From the NCBI RefSeq assembly GCF_014635285.1, contig NZ_BMCR01000009.1:62001-126000 (forward strand): 64,000 bases of DNA. Direction: 5' to 3'. Source of the DNA: Stappia taiwanensis. Lineage in GTDB: Bacteria > Pseudomonadota > Alphaproteobacteria > Rhizobiales > Stappiaceae. Shown one piece after another: positions 1-10,551 of this stretch; positions within the stretch are counted from its first letter, which is position 1, and each line of letters begins with the position of its first letter. The notes under the pieces are model-generated. The model saw only the letters and a program-made list of their open reading frames with translations, did not search any database and had not been told where the DNA came from. Position numbers and translations under genes: made by a program.

Positions 1-329
1 CGAAGTTAAGAAGCCTTTACCGTATTCGGAAATGAGCGCAAATCGTGGCAATTACGCATCACAGCCACAAAAAAATGAATCTTCCACCTTTTCGCACTGA
101 TTTTTGTCGCCTTTTCCTGAGGCTGAACAGGGCGTTCCGGCACCGAAAGCACACGCCGGCCATGGTGCCACGCGGCATCGCACACGCCGGGCGCGCAGCT
201 GGCTGCCCGGCTGCTGGAGACGGGGGAGAGACGACAAGAGACGGGCCACGGGGCAGACGTCAAAGGCGTCTCCGCCAGCGCCGCCGGGGCGGAGCCCAAT
301 TCCCCGGGACGCGGTTCCCGAAGCCCGCG
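1..329. other. Window-edge stretch without a recognisable gene
   Basis: I find no frame here that looks like a conserved protein and no RNA gene. The first 120 bases are noticeably more A/T-rich than the rest of the window and the remainder is GC-rich with short G/C runs. It lies downstream of the L,D-transpeptidase stop codon and probably holds its 3' untranslated region, possibly with the promoter of a gene outside the window. Confidence 0.4.
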
Positions 330-2246
330 TCAGCGATACATATCGTTGGAGCGGCGCTGGCGCAGCCGCTGCAATTCGGCCCGGCGGGTCCGCACATCCT
401 TGTGCTCCACCTTCTTCGCCGCCGCCTTGGCCGGCGCGGCGCGGCGGGGGCTGCGCACCACAGGCGTAGCCACGGCAAAGCGCTGCCACTCCTGCCAGCC
501 GTCGATCTTCAGTGCCTTGGTCAGCCGCGCATTGTGACCGTAGATGTCCGGCCGACGCTGCAGCCGCCCTTCCTCATCGACGAAAGCGGTGAAATAGGCC
601 AGATGCACCGGCACCGCATGGGTGAGGTCGACCCGCCGTTCCTGACCGCCGACCATCTTCTTCAGCCGTGCCGCCGACCAGTTTTTATCCAGCTGCAGCA
701 GAGCATCGGCGAAATCGAACGGATCCTTGACCCGCACGCAGCCATGCGAGAATGCCCGGCTCGAGCGCCCGAACAGGCGCTTGGACGGCGTATCGTGCAG
801 GTAGACCGAATGCTTGTTCGGGAACATGAACTTGATCTGGCCGAGGGCATTGCCCCGGCCCGGCCGCTGACGAATGCGCACCGAGCGCAGATTGCCGCCG
901 GCCCAGTCGACCGAGGCCGGGTTCACCACCCGCCCGCCGGCGAGCACCTCATAGTTCCGACCGCCCAGGTAGCCGTTCGGATTGGCCTGAATCGACGGCA
1001 ACATCTCCTGCGAGACGATGGAAAAGGGCACGTTCCAGTACGGGTTGACGATGACATGATCCATCACGTCGGAAAACACCGGCGTCTGGTTGGACGGCTT
1101 GCCGACGACGATCCGCGTCTCGTAGACCTTGTTGCCGTCACGGTAGAGCCGCGCCTGAAACTCCGGAATGTTCACGAAGATGTGGAAGGCGCCGAGGTCG
1201 CGCGGCATCCAGCGCCACCGCTCCATATTGGCGATTACATCGGACACGGCCATGCCGTCATCGGCGACCGCGTTGAGCGCCAGCAGCGTGCGCGAGCCGA
1301 CAATCCCGTCAGCATGCAAGCCATTGTCCCGCTGGAAGGTGAGCACCGCCTCCTTGAGCGCCTCGTCAAACAGCTCAGCCTCGCCCCCCTCGGCCACCGC
1401 AACGCCAAGCCGCTGGCGGAGCGCGGCAACGCGCGGGCCCGAGGCGCCCGGCTTCAAGGCCTTGCCGGCGGGAACGACAACCGGGCGATCCTCTTCCGCT
1501 TTCGGCTGGCGCAACAGTGCCAATTGCTCGCGCAGCGCCTGAAACTGAGGATGCGGCGGGTTGAACCCATCCAGCACGGTCAGCGGATTGCTGGCCTCGG
1601 CCAGGCTCTGCAAGGCGGCGACGGGCTCAGGACGTTTCGGGCTCACGGTGATGTAGCGGGACAGATCGTTCGGTTTGACCCGCCCGGCTTGCGCCTCTTC
1701 CGCATAGGCCAAGAGCGCCGCCGACAGATGGGTCTCGAACCGGGCAACGGTCTGCGCATCGAGCTTGCCGGCCGTGCGCGCCAGCCCCGCAGGCAGCGCG
1801 TAATCGGCTGGCTCCAGACCATCGCGATCGGCCTGCCCAAGCCGGCCAATCAGACGGCGCGCGGCCAGGGAGGGAATGCCATCGGCGCTCCACACCGGCG
1901 CGTTCTCCCGCGCCGCGTAGAAATCTGCCACCGCCTGCCAGCGCCGGGCGGTCAGGTACGGCGCTGCGGCGACCGCCTCGGCGCGCGCCGTCTTGTCGCT
2001 CAGATAAGCGCCCAGCGCCTCGCCAAGAGGATCGGCGGGTGTGGCGATGGTCTCGTCGTCGGTCTCAGGCGCCGCGACGGCATCTTCCACCGGCAGTTGC
2101 GGCCCGATCATCGCCACCGCGCCTTCGCCATAAGCCACCGTCGCGGAAGAAACGCCGACAAGACCGGCAAGCAGGAGCGCGGTGAGCGGGCCGGTGGCAG
2201 CAATCGTTCGGGCGGGCATCTGGGCGGTCCTGTTCTCGGGTGCCAT
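330..2246 (-). CDS. L,D-transpeptidase (YcbB-like, YkuD domain)
   Basis: Periplasmic peptidoglycan cross-linking enzyme forming 3-3 cross-links or attaching proteins to murein. The 638-residue product starts with a signal peptide (hydrophobic run TGPLTALLLAGLVGVSS), then a YcbB-type alpha-helical scaffold, a peptidoglycan-binding repeat (about residues 240-310) and a YkuD catalytic domain with the signature SHGCVRV; the nucleophile is Cys503. Length and domain order match the long YcbB class rather than the short ErfK/YbiS class. An upstream in-frame ATG at 2288 and a downstream one at 2219, which has an AGGA about nine bases ahead, are alternative starts; all keep the signal peptide. The next gene upstream on the same strand is a sigma-54 response regulator, 170 bases away. 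Family assignment is firm; the precise start is not. Confidence 0.93.
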   Translation of the reverse strand: MAPENRTAQMPARTIAATGPLTALLLAGLVGVSSATVAYGEGAVAMIGPQLPVEDAVAAPETDDETIATPADPLGEALGAYLSDKTARAEAVAAAPYLTARRWQAVADFYAARENAPVWSADGIPSLAARRLIGRLGQADRDGLEPADYALPAGLARTAGKLDAQTVARFETHLSAALLAYAEEAQAGRVKPNDLSRYITVSPKRPEPVAALQSLAEASNPLTVLDGFNPPHPQFQALREQLALLRQPKAEEDRPVVVPAGKALKPGASGPRVAALRQRLGVAVAEGGEAELFDEALKEAVLTFQRDNGLHADGIVGSRTLLALNAVADDGMAVSDVIANMERWRWMPRDLGAFHIFVNIPEFQARLYRDGNKVYETRIVVGKPSNQTPVFSDVMDHVIVNPYWNVPFSIVSQEMLPSIQANPNGYLGGRNYEVLAGGRVVNPASVDWAGGNLRSVRIRQRPGRGNALGQIKFMFPNKHSVYLHDTPSKRLFGRSSRAFSHGCVRVKDPFDFADALLQLDKNWSAARLKKMVGGQERRVDLTHAVPVHLAYFTAFVDEEGRLQRRPDIYGHNARLTKALKIDGWQEWQRFAVATPVVRSPRRAAPAKAAAKKVEHKDVRTRRAELQRLRQRRSNDMYR

Positions 2247-2416
2247 GTCGGCGGTCGTGTTCTGAAATTCAGACGTCGGGAAACACATCTGTCGCGCCAG
2301 CAAAGACCGACCGGACGCGCGCGAAAAGACGCCGCGAACCGGTGCACCCTGATGGCTGCCGGTAAACAAGCCCGCAGGCTCGCGCCATGGCAAGAGAGGA
2401 GAGCGCAGGAAGCGGC

Positions 2417-4018
<1,602 letters not shown>

Positions 4019-4141
4019 GCGCGCCCTGCGCCTCCATGTCGGCCCGTTTGCCGGGTCTTCCACTTGGGGAATGTACCAATTCGGGGCAGATTACCCCGGG
4101 CGCGGTAAACAAAACGTCCACCGCGCGTCCGGCGCGGCGGA

Positions 4142-4170
4142 TTGCCCATTGCCGAAGGACGACCTACGAC
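4142..4170 (+). promoter_or_regulatory. Candidate sigma-70 promoter for the M3 peptidase operon
   Basis: TTGCCC (4142-4147) and TACGAC (4165-4170) are separated by 17 bases, in the 214-base gap between the divergent regulator and peptidase genes. The -35 fit is good and the -10 fit is weak. Judged by eye only. Confidence 0.35.
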
Positions 4171-4232
4171 AATATGCAAGAAGGGATGCGCCGACGCGCC
4201 GCCCGGCCTGAGACGACCGCAACGGAGACGAG

Positions 4233-6086
4233 ATGACCCCGACGAGCCTTTCCGCCGCCATGACCGGACACCGCGCCCCTGTGGCTGACGCCGCGACGGC
4301 GAGCGACGAAACCCTCGGCCCGCTGCCGGTCTGGAACCTCGGCGACCTCTATCCCGCCCATGACGCACCGGAGGTCACCGCCGATCTGGAAAAGGCGGAA
4401 CGTGAGGCCGCCGCCTTCGCCGCCCGCTATCAGGGCAAGCTGGCGAAGATTGCAGGCCGTTCCGGCGGAGAACTGGCTGCCGCGATCCGTGAGATGGAAG
4501 CCCTTGACGATCTGATGGGCCGCCTCGCCTCCTTCGCCGGCCTGTTCTACGCCGGCGACACCACCGATCCGGTGCGGCAGAAGTTCTATGGCGACATTCA
4601 GGACAAGCTGACCACCGCCAGCACCCATGTGCTGTTCTTCACCCTGGAGCTGAACCGCATCGACGATGCGGTGCTCGACGCAGCCCTTGCCGACCCTGAC
4701 CTTGCCCATTATCGCCCCTGGCTGTCGGACATCCGCAAGGAGCGACCGCACCAACTGGAAGACCGGGTGGAACAGCTCTTCCACGAGAAGGCCGGCACCG
4801 GCGCGGGCGCCTGGAACCGGCTGTTCGACGAGACCATGGCCGGGCTCCGCTTCACCGTCGACGACAAGGAACTGCCGCTCGAACCGACCCTCAACCTGAT
4901 GCAGGACCCGGACAGCGCCACCCGCGAGAAGGCGGCCAAGGCCCTTGGCAAGACCTTCCGCGCCAACCTGCCGGTGTTCACCCTGATCACCAACACGCTG
5001 GCCAAGGACAAGGAGATTTCCGACCGCTGGCGCGGCTTCGAGGACATCGCCGATGCCCGACATCTGGCCAACCGGGTGGAACGGGATGTGGTCGATGCGC
5101 TGGTCGCCGCCGTGCAGGAGGCCTATCCGCGCCTCTCCCACCGCTACTACGCCATGAAGGCGCGCTGGTTCGGCAAGGACGTGATCGACTATTGGGACCG
5201 CAACGCCCCGCTGCCGGATGCGGACACCCGGCGCATCCCCTGGGACGAGGCACGCAGCACCGTGCTCGGCGCCTACCGGCGGTTCTCGCCGCAGATGGCC
5301 GAGATCGCCGGCCGGTTCTTCGACGAAGGCTGGATCGACGCACCGGCGCGCGCCGGCAAGGCGCCCGGCGCCTTCGCCCATCCGACCGTGCCGAGCGCCC
5401 ATCCTTACGTGCTGCTCAACTATCAGGGGCGCACCCGCGACGTGATGACCCTCGCCCATGAGCTGGGCCACGGGGTGCATCAGGTGCTGGCGGCGCCGAA
5501 CGGCGCGCTGATGGCGCCGACCCCGCTCACCCTGGCCGAGACCGCCAGCGTCTTCGGCGAAATGCTGACCTTCAAGGACCTGCTCGCCGCCAGCGACGAT
5601 ACCAAGCGCCGGCGCATCCTGCTGGCCGGCAAGGTCGAGGACATGCTGAACACCGTTGTGCGGCAGATCGCCTTTTATGCGTTTGAGCGCAAGGTGCACA
5701 CGGCGCGCCGCCGGGGCGAGCTGACCGGCGAGGAAATCTGCGAGCTGTGGATGTCGGTGCAGGCGGAGAGCCTTGGCCCGGCCATTCGCTTCGGCGAAGG
5801 CTACGAGACCTTCTGGACCTACATCCCGCATTTCATCCATTCGCCGTTCTACGTCTATGCCTATGCCTTCGGCGATTGCCTGGTGAATTCGCTCTACGCG
5901 GTCTACGAGGAGGCGGAAAGCGGGTTCCAGGACAAGTATTTCGCCCTGTTGTCCGCCGGCGGCACCAAGCACCATTCGGAGCTGCTCGCCCCCTTCGGGC
6001 TCGATGCCACCGACCCGGCGTTCTGGCGCAAGGGCCTGGCGGTGATCGAAGGCTTCATCGATGAACTGGAGGCCGCGCAAGCATGA
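4233..6086 (+). CDS. pepF: M3 family oligoendopeptidase F (zinc metallopeptidase)
   Basis: Cytoplasmic zinc oligopeptidase that degrades short peptides. It is 617 residues long, typical for the PepF branch of family M3. The zinc-binding HExxH motif is HELGH at residues 409-413, inside LAHELGHGVHQ, and the third ligand is probably a Glu in the following TASVFGE segment. The N-terminal half is the usual helical oligoendopeptidase F domain. No signal peptide is seen. Its stop codon overlaps the start of the DUF3445 gene (ATGA), so the two are translationally coupled and form an operon with the ABC1 kinase that follows. The start at 4233 was chosen because it precedes the conserved domain and follows an AACGGAGACGAG ribosome-binding region. 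Confidence 0.95.
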   Translation: MTPTSLSAAMTGHRAPVADAATASDETLGPLPVWNLGDLYPAHDAPEVTADLEKAEREAAAFAARYQGKLAKIAGRSGGELAAAIREMEALDDLMGRLASFAGLFYAGDTTDPVRQKFYGDIQDKLTTASTHVLFFTLELNRIDDAVLDAALADPDLAHYRPWLSDIRKERPHQLEDRVEQLFHEKAGTGAGAWNRLFDETMAGLRFTVDDKELPLEPTLNLMQDPDSATREKAAKALGKTFRANLPVFTLITNTLAKDKEISDRWRGFEDIADARHLANRVERDVVDALVAAVQEAYPRLSHRYYAMKARWFGKDVIDYWDRNAPLPDADTRRIPWDEARSTVLGAYRRFSPQMAEIAGRFFDEGWIDAPARAGKAPGAFAHPTVPSAHPYVLLNYQGRTRDVMTLAHELGHGVHQVLAAPNGALMAPTPLTLAETASVFGEMLTFKDLLAASDDTKRRRILLAGKVEDMLNTVVRQIAFYAFERKVHTARRRGELTGEEICELWMSVQAESLGPAIRFGEGYETFWTYIPHFIHSPFYVYAYAFGDCLVNSLYAVYEEAESGFQDKYFALLSAGGTKHHSELLAPFGLDATDPAFWRKGLAVIEGFIDELEAAQA

Positions 6087-7051
6087 TTGATGCGCCCATG
6101 AGGGTGGCCCCACCCTTTGCGCATACCCCCTACGACGGATCGGCCCGGCCCTTCAGTGTCGGGCTGCTTCCGCTTGATCTGGCCGACTGGATCGAGCCGG
6201 ACACGGACCTTGCCGCCCATCTGGCGGAAAAGGAGCGGCTGCTTCAGGGCGGCGCCGAGGCGCCTGTCCTGGTGGCCGAGGCGGACACACTCAAGGCCCG
6301 GCGGGAGGTTCTGAGCCTCCTGCTGGACCACCTGCCGGCAACCTTCCCGGAGCTTTATTGGCGTACTGGCGAGACGATCCGCATCCTGCCGATGGCGCGG
6401 GACTACCGGCTGGCGGACTGGCAGGACCGACCGCTGGAACTGGCCGCCCGGCTGGTGCAGGAGGATCTGGCGCTGATGCGGCGGAGCCCGCGCGGCTACC
6501 GCCTCGTCGCCGCAGCCCTGTGCTTCCCTTCTTCCTGGTCGCTGGCGGAGAAATTCGGCGGCACCATGCGCCAGATCCATGAGACGGTGCCCGGCTTCAA
6601 CGACGGGCGGATGGGGCCGATGGTCGCCCGCATCTTCGACAATCTCGCCGTGGACCGCCCCTCCTGGCGGCTCAACTGGTCGCTCTACACCGGCCCGGCC
6701 CTGCACCGCCCCGTCGCCCGACGGCTTGACGATGCAGCGCTCGATGTCGCCCCGTCCAAGAGCGAAGGCATGGACACGGGCCTTCATGTACGGGTCGAGC
6801 GGCAGACCCTGCGCCGCCTGCCGGAAAGCGGCGACATTCTCTTCACCATCAAGGTCCATCACGACCCCGTCGCCGCCTTCGCCGCCCATCCGGACGGGGC
6901 ACGGCTTGTCGCCGGCCTGCGCGCGCAATTGCTGGCGCTCGACACCGCGCAACTGGCCTACAAGGGCCTGGCGGAGCAGCGGGATCGCATCGCCGAACGG
7001 CTCGCCGCTCTCGGCCAGACAGGGACAGGACACCGCAGTGAACGACCGTGA
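6083..7051 (+). CDS. DUF3445 haem-dependent oxidative N-demethylase-like protein
   Basis: The 322-residue product belongs to DUF3445 (PF11927), whose characterised member is the haem-dependent oxidative N-demethylase of bacterial amine breakdown. Family hallmarks visible are CFPSSWSLAEKFGG, the MRQIHETVPGFNDGRM stretch, the NWSLY segment after it, and the later RVERQTLRRLP motif. No signal peptide or membrane segment is seen, so it is probably cytoplasmic. It overlaps pepF by four bases and the ABC1 kinase by 14, so the three are co-translated. None of the usual partner subunits (FMN or ferredoxin proteins, aminotransferase-like subunit) are nearby, so whether this stand-alone copy demethylates amines or has another haem-dependent role is open. 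Confidence 0.85.
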   Translation: MIDAPMRVAPPFAHTPYDGSARPFSVGLLPLDLADWIEPDTDLAAHLAEKERLLQGGAEAPVLVAEADTLKARREVLSLLLDHLPATFPELYWRTGETIRILPMARDYRLADWQDRPLELAARLVQEDLALMRRSPRGYRLVAAALCFPSSWSLAEKFGGTMRQIHETVPGFNDGRMGPMVARIFDNLAVDRPSWRLNWSLYTGPALHRPVARRLDDAALDVAPSKSEGMDTGLHVRVERQTLRRLPESGDILFTIKVHHDPVAAFAAHPDGARLVAGLRAQLLALDTAQLAYKGLAEQRDRIAERLAALGQTGTGHRSERP

Positions 7052-8393
7052 ACGCAACCGGATGACCGCCCGGGTCGGCCGCTACGCCCGGGTCGGCGCC
7101 AACATGGGCGGGATCGCCGCCCGCCTCGCCGGGGCGAAGGTCTTCGGCTACGACATCGACGACCGCAAGCAGGCCGCCGAACTGGCCGCCGCGCTCGGCG
7201 GGCTGAAGGGGCCGTTGATGAAGGTCGCCCAGTTGCTGTCAACCATCCCCGACGCGATCCCGCCCGAATACGCCACCGAGCTCGCCCAGCTTCAGGCCGA
7301 TGCCCCGCCCATGGGCTGGGCCTTCGTCAAGCGGCGGATGATGGCCGAACTCGGCCCCGGCTGGCAGCAGCGTTTCGCCGCCTTCGAAAGGGCACCAGCG
7401 GCCGCCGCCTCCCTCGGCCAGGTGCACCGGGCCAACGCCCTGGATGGCGCACCGCTTGCCTGCAAGCTGCAGTATCCGGACATGGCCTCGGCGGTGGAGG
7501 CGGACCTGTCACAGCTCGCCGTGCTGTTTTCCGTCCACCGCCGAATGCAGCCGGCCATCGACACAAGGCAGATCGCCGAGGAGATCGGCGCCCGGGTACG
7601 CGAGGAACTGGACTACCGGCGCGAGGCCTGCCACATCGCCGCCTACCGCGAGATCCTCAAGGACGAGCCGCGCATCCGCGTGCCCCGGGTCGAACCGGAC
7701 CTGTCCACCGGACGCCTGCTGACCATGTCCTGGCTGGAAGGCAGGCCGCTGCTCGATTTTCGCGACCATCCGCTGGCCGACCGCAACCGGCTGGCGGAGG
7801 TGATGTTCCACGCCTGGTGGCACCCGTTCAGCCATTTCGGCGTGATCCACGGCGATCCGCATCTGGGCAACTACACGGTGTTTGAGGAAGACGGCGCGCC
7901 GCAGGGCATCAACCTGCTCGACTACGGCTGCATCCGTATCTTCCCGCCAACCTTCGTCGCCGGCGTGATCGAGCTTTATCGCGGGCTTCTGGAGGAAGAC
8001 GAGGCACGCACGGTCGCCGCCTACGAGAGCTGGGGCTTTCGCGGGCTGACCCGCGAGTTGATCGACACGCTCAACATCTGGGCAAGGTTCATCTATGGCC
8101 CGCTTCTGACCGACCGGGTCCGCTCCATCGCCGAAGGGGTCAGCCCGGCGCAGTATGGCCGCAAGGAAGCCTTCCGGGTGCACCAGGCGCTGAAGCGTCT
8201 CGGGCCGGTCACCGTGCCGCGCGAATTCGTCTTCATGGACCGGGCGGCCATCGGCCTTGGCGGGGTGTTCCTGCATCTGCGCGCGGAGTTGAACTTCTTC
8301 CGTCTGTTCAACGAGCAGATCGACAATTTCGACATGGCCACCGTTCAAAGCCGGCAACAAAACGTGCTGCGCACGGCCGGCATCGCCGATTGA
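7038..8393 (+). CDS. ABC1/UbiB (ADCK-like) atypical kinase
   Basis: Atypical protein-kinase-like ATPase of the ABC1/COQ8/UbiB family, 451 residues, linked in relatives to ubiquinone biosynthesis or membrane lipid homeostasis. Visible family features are the GPLMKVAQLLSTIPDA segment (the alphaproteobacterial form of the KxGQ motif), the Ala-rich loop APAAAASLGQVHRA, the lysine in LACKLQYPD, and the catalytic and metal-binding segments HGDPHLGNY and LLDYGC. I choose the GTG at 7038 because AGGACA lies directly upstream and the start then overlaps the DUF3445 gene by 14 bases; an in-frame ATG at 7062 is the alternative. No C-terminal membrane helices of the classic UbiB type are evident. The context (aa3 oxidase subunit IV and transhydrogenase next door) fits a respiratory-chain or quinone role, which is inference. 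Confidence 0.9.
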   Translation: MNDRERNRMTARVGRYARVGANMGGIAARLAGAKVFGYDIDDRKQAAELAAALGGLKGPLMKVAQLLSTIPDAIPPEYATELAQLQADAPPMGWAFVKRRMMAELGPGWQQRFAAFERAPAAAASLGQVHRANALDGAPLACKLQYPDMASAVEADLSQLAVLFSVHRRMQPAIDTRQIAEEIGARVREELDYRREACHIAAYREILKDEPRIRVPRVEPDLSTGRLLTMSWLEGRPLLDFRDHPLADRNRLAEVMFHAWWHPFSHFGVIHGDPHLGNYTVFEEDGAPQGINLLDYGCIRIFPPTFVAGVIELYRGLLEEDEARTVAAYESWGFRGLTRELIDTLNIWARFIYGPLLTDRVRSIAEGVSPAQYGRKEAFRVHQALKRLGPVTVPREFVFMDRAAIGLGGVFLHLRAELNFFRLFNEQIDNFDMATVQSRQQNVLRTAGIAD

Positions 8394-8460
8394 CGCTGCC
8401 GTCGCGGTTGCACTGCGGAATCAATTGTGCCTTGCTCGTGGTTGCAGTGCGAAGAGCGCG

Positions 8461-8488
8461 TTGCCGATAGTCTTCTGTCTGCTATAAA
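8461..8488 (+). promoter_or_regulatory. Probable sigma-70 promoter of the cox IV-pnt operon
   Basis: TTGCCG (8461-8466) and TATAAA (8483-8488) are 16 bases apart, 38 bases upstream of the subunit IV start. Upstream lie two similar stretches, GGTTGCACTGCGG and GGTTGCAGTGCGA, that could be a binding site. The placement in the 133-base gap after the ABC1 gene supports a new transcription unit starting here. Confidence 0.55.
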
Positions 8489-8526
8489 GGCACGAAACAA
8501 TGATGACGAGCCACCAAGAGGAACAC

Positions 8527-8811
8527 ATGTCAGATCAGACCGCCCAGACGATGGACTATGCCGAACACGAGCGCACCTATGCCGGTTTCATCAATTTTTC
8601 GAAGGTCGGCACCATTGCCCTTCTGAATATTATGGTGTGCCTGGTGCTTTTCACCTTCGGTGGCACCGCCGGCAGCATTTTCGGAACCATCTTCGTGCTG
8701 GCCACCCTGGCCGCCGCAGCCGTTGGCCTTGCCATGGGCGATCGCGGCTGGATCCCCTCCGCCGGCGTTTTCGTTCTGACCGGCCTGATGGCCATCATTA
8801 CAGCGAGCTGA
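8527..8811 (+). CDS. aa3-type cytochrome c oxidase subunit IV
   Basis: A 94-residue inner-membrane protein of the bacterial aa3 oxidase subunit IV family (PF07835), an accessory subunit of the terminal oxidase. The soluble N-terminus has the typical pattern MDYAEHERTYAGFINFSKVG, followed by hydrophobic segments; the usual family length is 50-95 residues. The ATG at 8527 is preceded by GAGGAA; a weaker in-frame ATG lies at 8500. The catalytic oxidase subunits are not in the window. It is the first gene of the transhydrogenase unit, an arrangement common in this order. Confidence 0.88.
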   Translation: MSDQTAQTMDYAEHERTYAGFINFSKVGTIALLNIMVCLVLFTFGGTAGSIFGTIFVLATLAAAAVGLAMGDRGWIPSAGVFVLTGLMAIITAS

Positions 8812-8830
8812 CGGGCTCCCCCACCTGTCA

Positions 8831-8899
8831 GCCAGACTTCCTACCCAGGCCAGACTTCCATCCCGGCCGGACTTCCATTCAGGCCAGACTTCCATATAG
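8831..8899 (+). repeat. Four imperfect 17-18-base tandem repeats before pntAA
   Basis: Four head-to-tail copies of a unit close to GCCAGACTTCCATCCCG fill most of the 102-base gap between subunit IV and pntAA (copies begin near 8831, 8849, 8866 and 8883). Each contains ACTTCC. The array ends immediately before the GGGAGG Shine-Dalgarno sequence of pntAA, and the CUUCC of every unit could pair with GGGAG. Confidence 0.85.
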
Positions 8900-8913
8900 G
8901 GAGGACAGTATTG

Positions 8914-10053
8914 ATGAAACTCGCAGTGCCCCGCGAGAGCGAGGCAGGAGAAACGCGCGTCGCCGCCACGCCCGACACCGTGAAACGGTTCGTCGCGCTT
9001 GGCTTTGATGTCGTCGTCGAAAAGGACGCCGGCACCCTGTCGCGCATTCCCGATGAGGAGTTCGTCGCGGCGGGCGCCTCGATCGCCGACACCGCCGAAG
9101 CTGCGCTGTCCAGCGCCGACGTGGTGCTGAAGGTCCGTCGCCCGAGCGAGACCGAGCTGGCCGCGATGAAGGCCGGCGCACTGGTTATCGCCAGCATGGA
9201 CCCTTACGGCCATGAGGACGCGGTCGCGGCCATGGGCAAGGCCGGCGTTGCCGCCTTCGCCATGGAGTTCATGCCGCGCATCACCCGCGCCCAGGTAATG
9301 GACGTCCTGTCCTCCCAGGCGAACCTTGCCGGCTATCAGGCGGTGATCGACGGTGCGGCCGAATACGACCGCGCCCTGCCGATGATGATGACCGCCGCCG
9401 GCACCGTGCCCGCCGCGCGGGTGTTCGTCATGGGCGCCGGCGTCGCCGGTCTGCAGGCGATTGCCACCGCCCGCCGCCTCGGCGCCATCGTCACCGCCAC
9501 CGACGTGCGGCCCGCCGCCAAGGAGCAGGTGGAATCGCTCGGCGCCAAGTTCATCGCGGTCGAGGATGACGAATTCCGTCAGGCCGAGACCGCCGGTGGC
9601 TACGCCAAGGAAATGTCCGACGCCTACAAGCAGAAGCAGGCCGAACTGGTGGCCGCGCATATCGCCAAGCAGGACATGGTCATCACCACGGCGCTGATTC
9701 CCGGACGTCCGGCCCCGCGCCTGATCTCCAAAGAGATGGTCGCCAGCATGCGCCCCGGCTCGGTGATCGTCGATCTGGCGGTGGAACGCGGCGGCAACGT
9801 GGAAGGCGCCGAACCCGGCAAGGTCGTCAAGCTCGGCGATGTGAAGATCGTCGGCCATCTCAACATGCCCGGCCGCATCGCCGCCTCCGCCTCCACGCTC
9901 TATGCGAAGAACCTTGCCACCTTCCTTGAGACCATGGTGGACAAGGAGACGAAGGCAATCGCGGTCGACTGGGAAGACGAGTTGGTCAAGGCCACCGTCC
10001 TCACCCGGGACGGCGCCGTGGTGCACCCGGCCTTCGCGCCGGCTGCGGAATAG
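8914..10053 (+). CDS. pntAA: NAD(P) transhydrogenase, alpha subunit part 1 (domain I)
   Basis: NAD(H)-binding domain I of the proton-translocating transhydrogenase, which reduces NADP+ with NADH at the expense of the proton gradient. The 379-residue cytoplasmic protein starts with the classic MKLAVPRESEAGETRVAATP and has the alanine-dehydrogenase-like fold with the nucleotide motif VFVMGAGVAGLQAIATARRLGA, followed by VTATDVRPAAKEQVESLGAKF. The ATG at 8914 has a strong SD (AGGGAGGAC); a TTG directly before it is less likely. Encoding alpha as two polypeptides is the usual alphaproteobacterial arrangement. It is followed after nine bases by pntAB. Confidence 0.97.
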   Translation: MKLAVPRESEAGETRVAATPDTVKRFVALGFDVVVEKDAGTLSRIPDEEFVAAGASIADTAEAALSSADVVLKVRRPSETELAAMKAGALVIASMDPYGHEDAVAAMGKAGVAAFAMEFMPRITRAQVMDVLSSQANLAGYQAVIDGAAEYDRALPMMMTAAGTVPAARVFVMGAGVAGLQAIATARRLGAIVTATDVRPAAKEQVESLGAKFIAVEDDEFRQAETAGGYAKEMSDAYKQKQAELVAAHIAKQDMVITTALIPGRPAPRLISKEMVASMRPGSVIVDLAVERGGNVEGAEPGKVVKLGDVKIVGHLNMPGRIAASASTLYAKNLATFLETMVDKETKAIAVDWEDELVKATVLTRDGAVVHPAFAPAAE

Positions 10054-10062
10054 GGGGGCCCC

Positions 10063-10539
10063 ATGTCAGAACTCAGCGTCAATGAAGCGCTAGACCGCGC
10101 CCGCGCGGCCGCCGATGCTGCCGCCGATGCGGCGGCGAATGCGCAGGCCGCCGCCGATGCGGCACAAGGCTACGCCGACCAGCTTGCCGGCAACGCCGGC
10201 ACATCGCTCGCCCATGCCGCCTCTGCGGCCACCGGCGGCGCGGTCGATCCGTTCGTCTTCCAGTTCACCATCTTCGTGCTGGCGATTTTCGTCGGTTATT
10301 ACGTGGTGTGGTCGGTGACCCCGGCCCTGCACACGCCGCTGATGTCGGTCACCAACGCGATTTCCAGCGTGATCGTCGTCGGCGCGCTGCTCGCCGTCGG
10401 TGTCGATCTGGTCGCCGATGGCGCCAGCTTCGCGCGCGGCTTCGGCTTCCTTGCCCTGATCATGGCGAGCGTCAACATCTTTGGCGGCTTCCTGGTCACG
10501 CAACGAATGCTCGCCATGTACAAGAAAAAGCAGCGATAG
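10063..10539 (+). CDS. pntAB: NAD(P) transhydrogenase, alpha subunit part 2 (membrane)
   Basis: Membrane part of the split alpha subunit, contributing helices to the proton channel (domain II). Of the 158 residues, about 70-155 form the conserved hydrophobic block beginning [22 protein letters not shown] and ending with the basic tail [10 protein letters not shown]. Unusually, the first 65 residues are an Ala/Asp/Gln-rich low-complexity helix ([16 protein letters not shown]), longer than the short leader usually seen in this subunit. It is spaced 9 bases after pntAA and 12 before pntB with AGGAGG-type signals, so the three are one operon. Confidence 0.95.
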   Translation: MSELSVNEALDRARAAADAAADAAANAQAAADAAQGYADQLAGNAGTSLAHAASAATGGAVDPFVFQFTIFVLAIFVGYYVVWSVTPALHTPLMSVTNAISSVIVVGALLAVGVDLVADGASFARGFGFLALIMASVNIFGGFLVTQRMLAMYKKKQR

Positions 10540-10551
10540 GAGGCCGGACAC

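Noticed and set aside
4164..6113. 649-codon minus-strand open frame over pepF
   Set aside because: Shadow of the M3 peptidase; no domain recognised.
8831..8899. CRISPR-like array
   Set aside because: The 17-18-base units are contiguous with no spacers, imperfect, and no cas gene is near.
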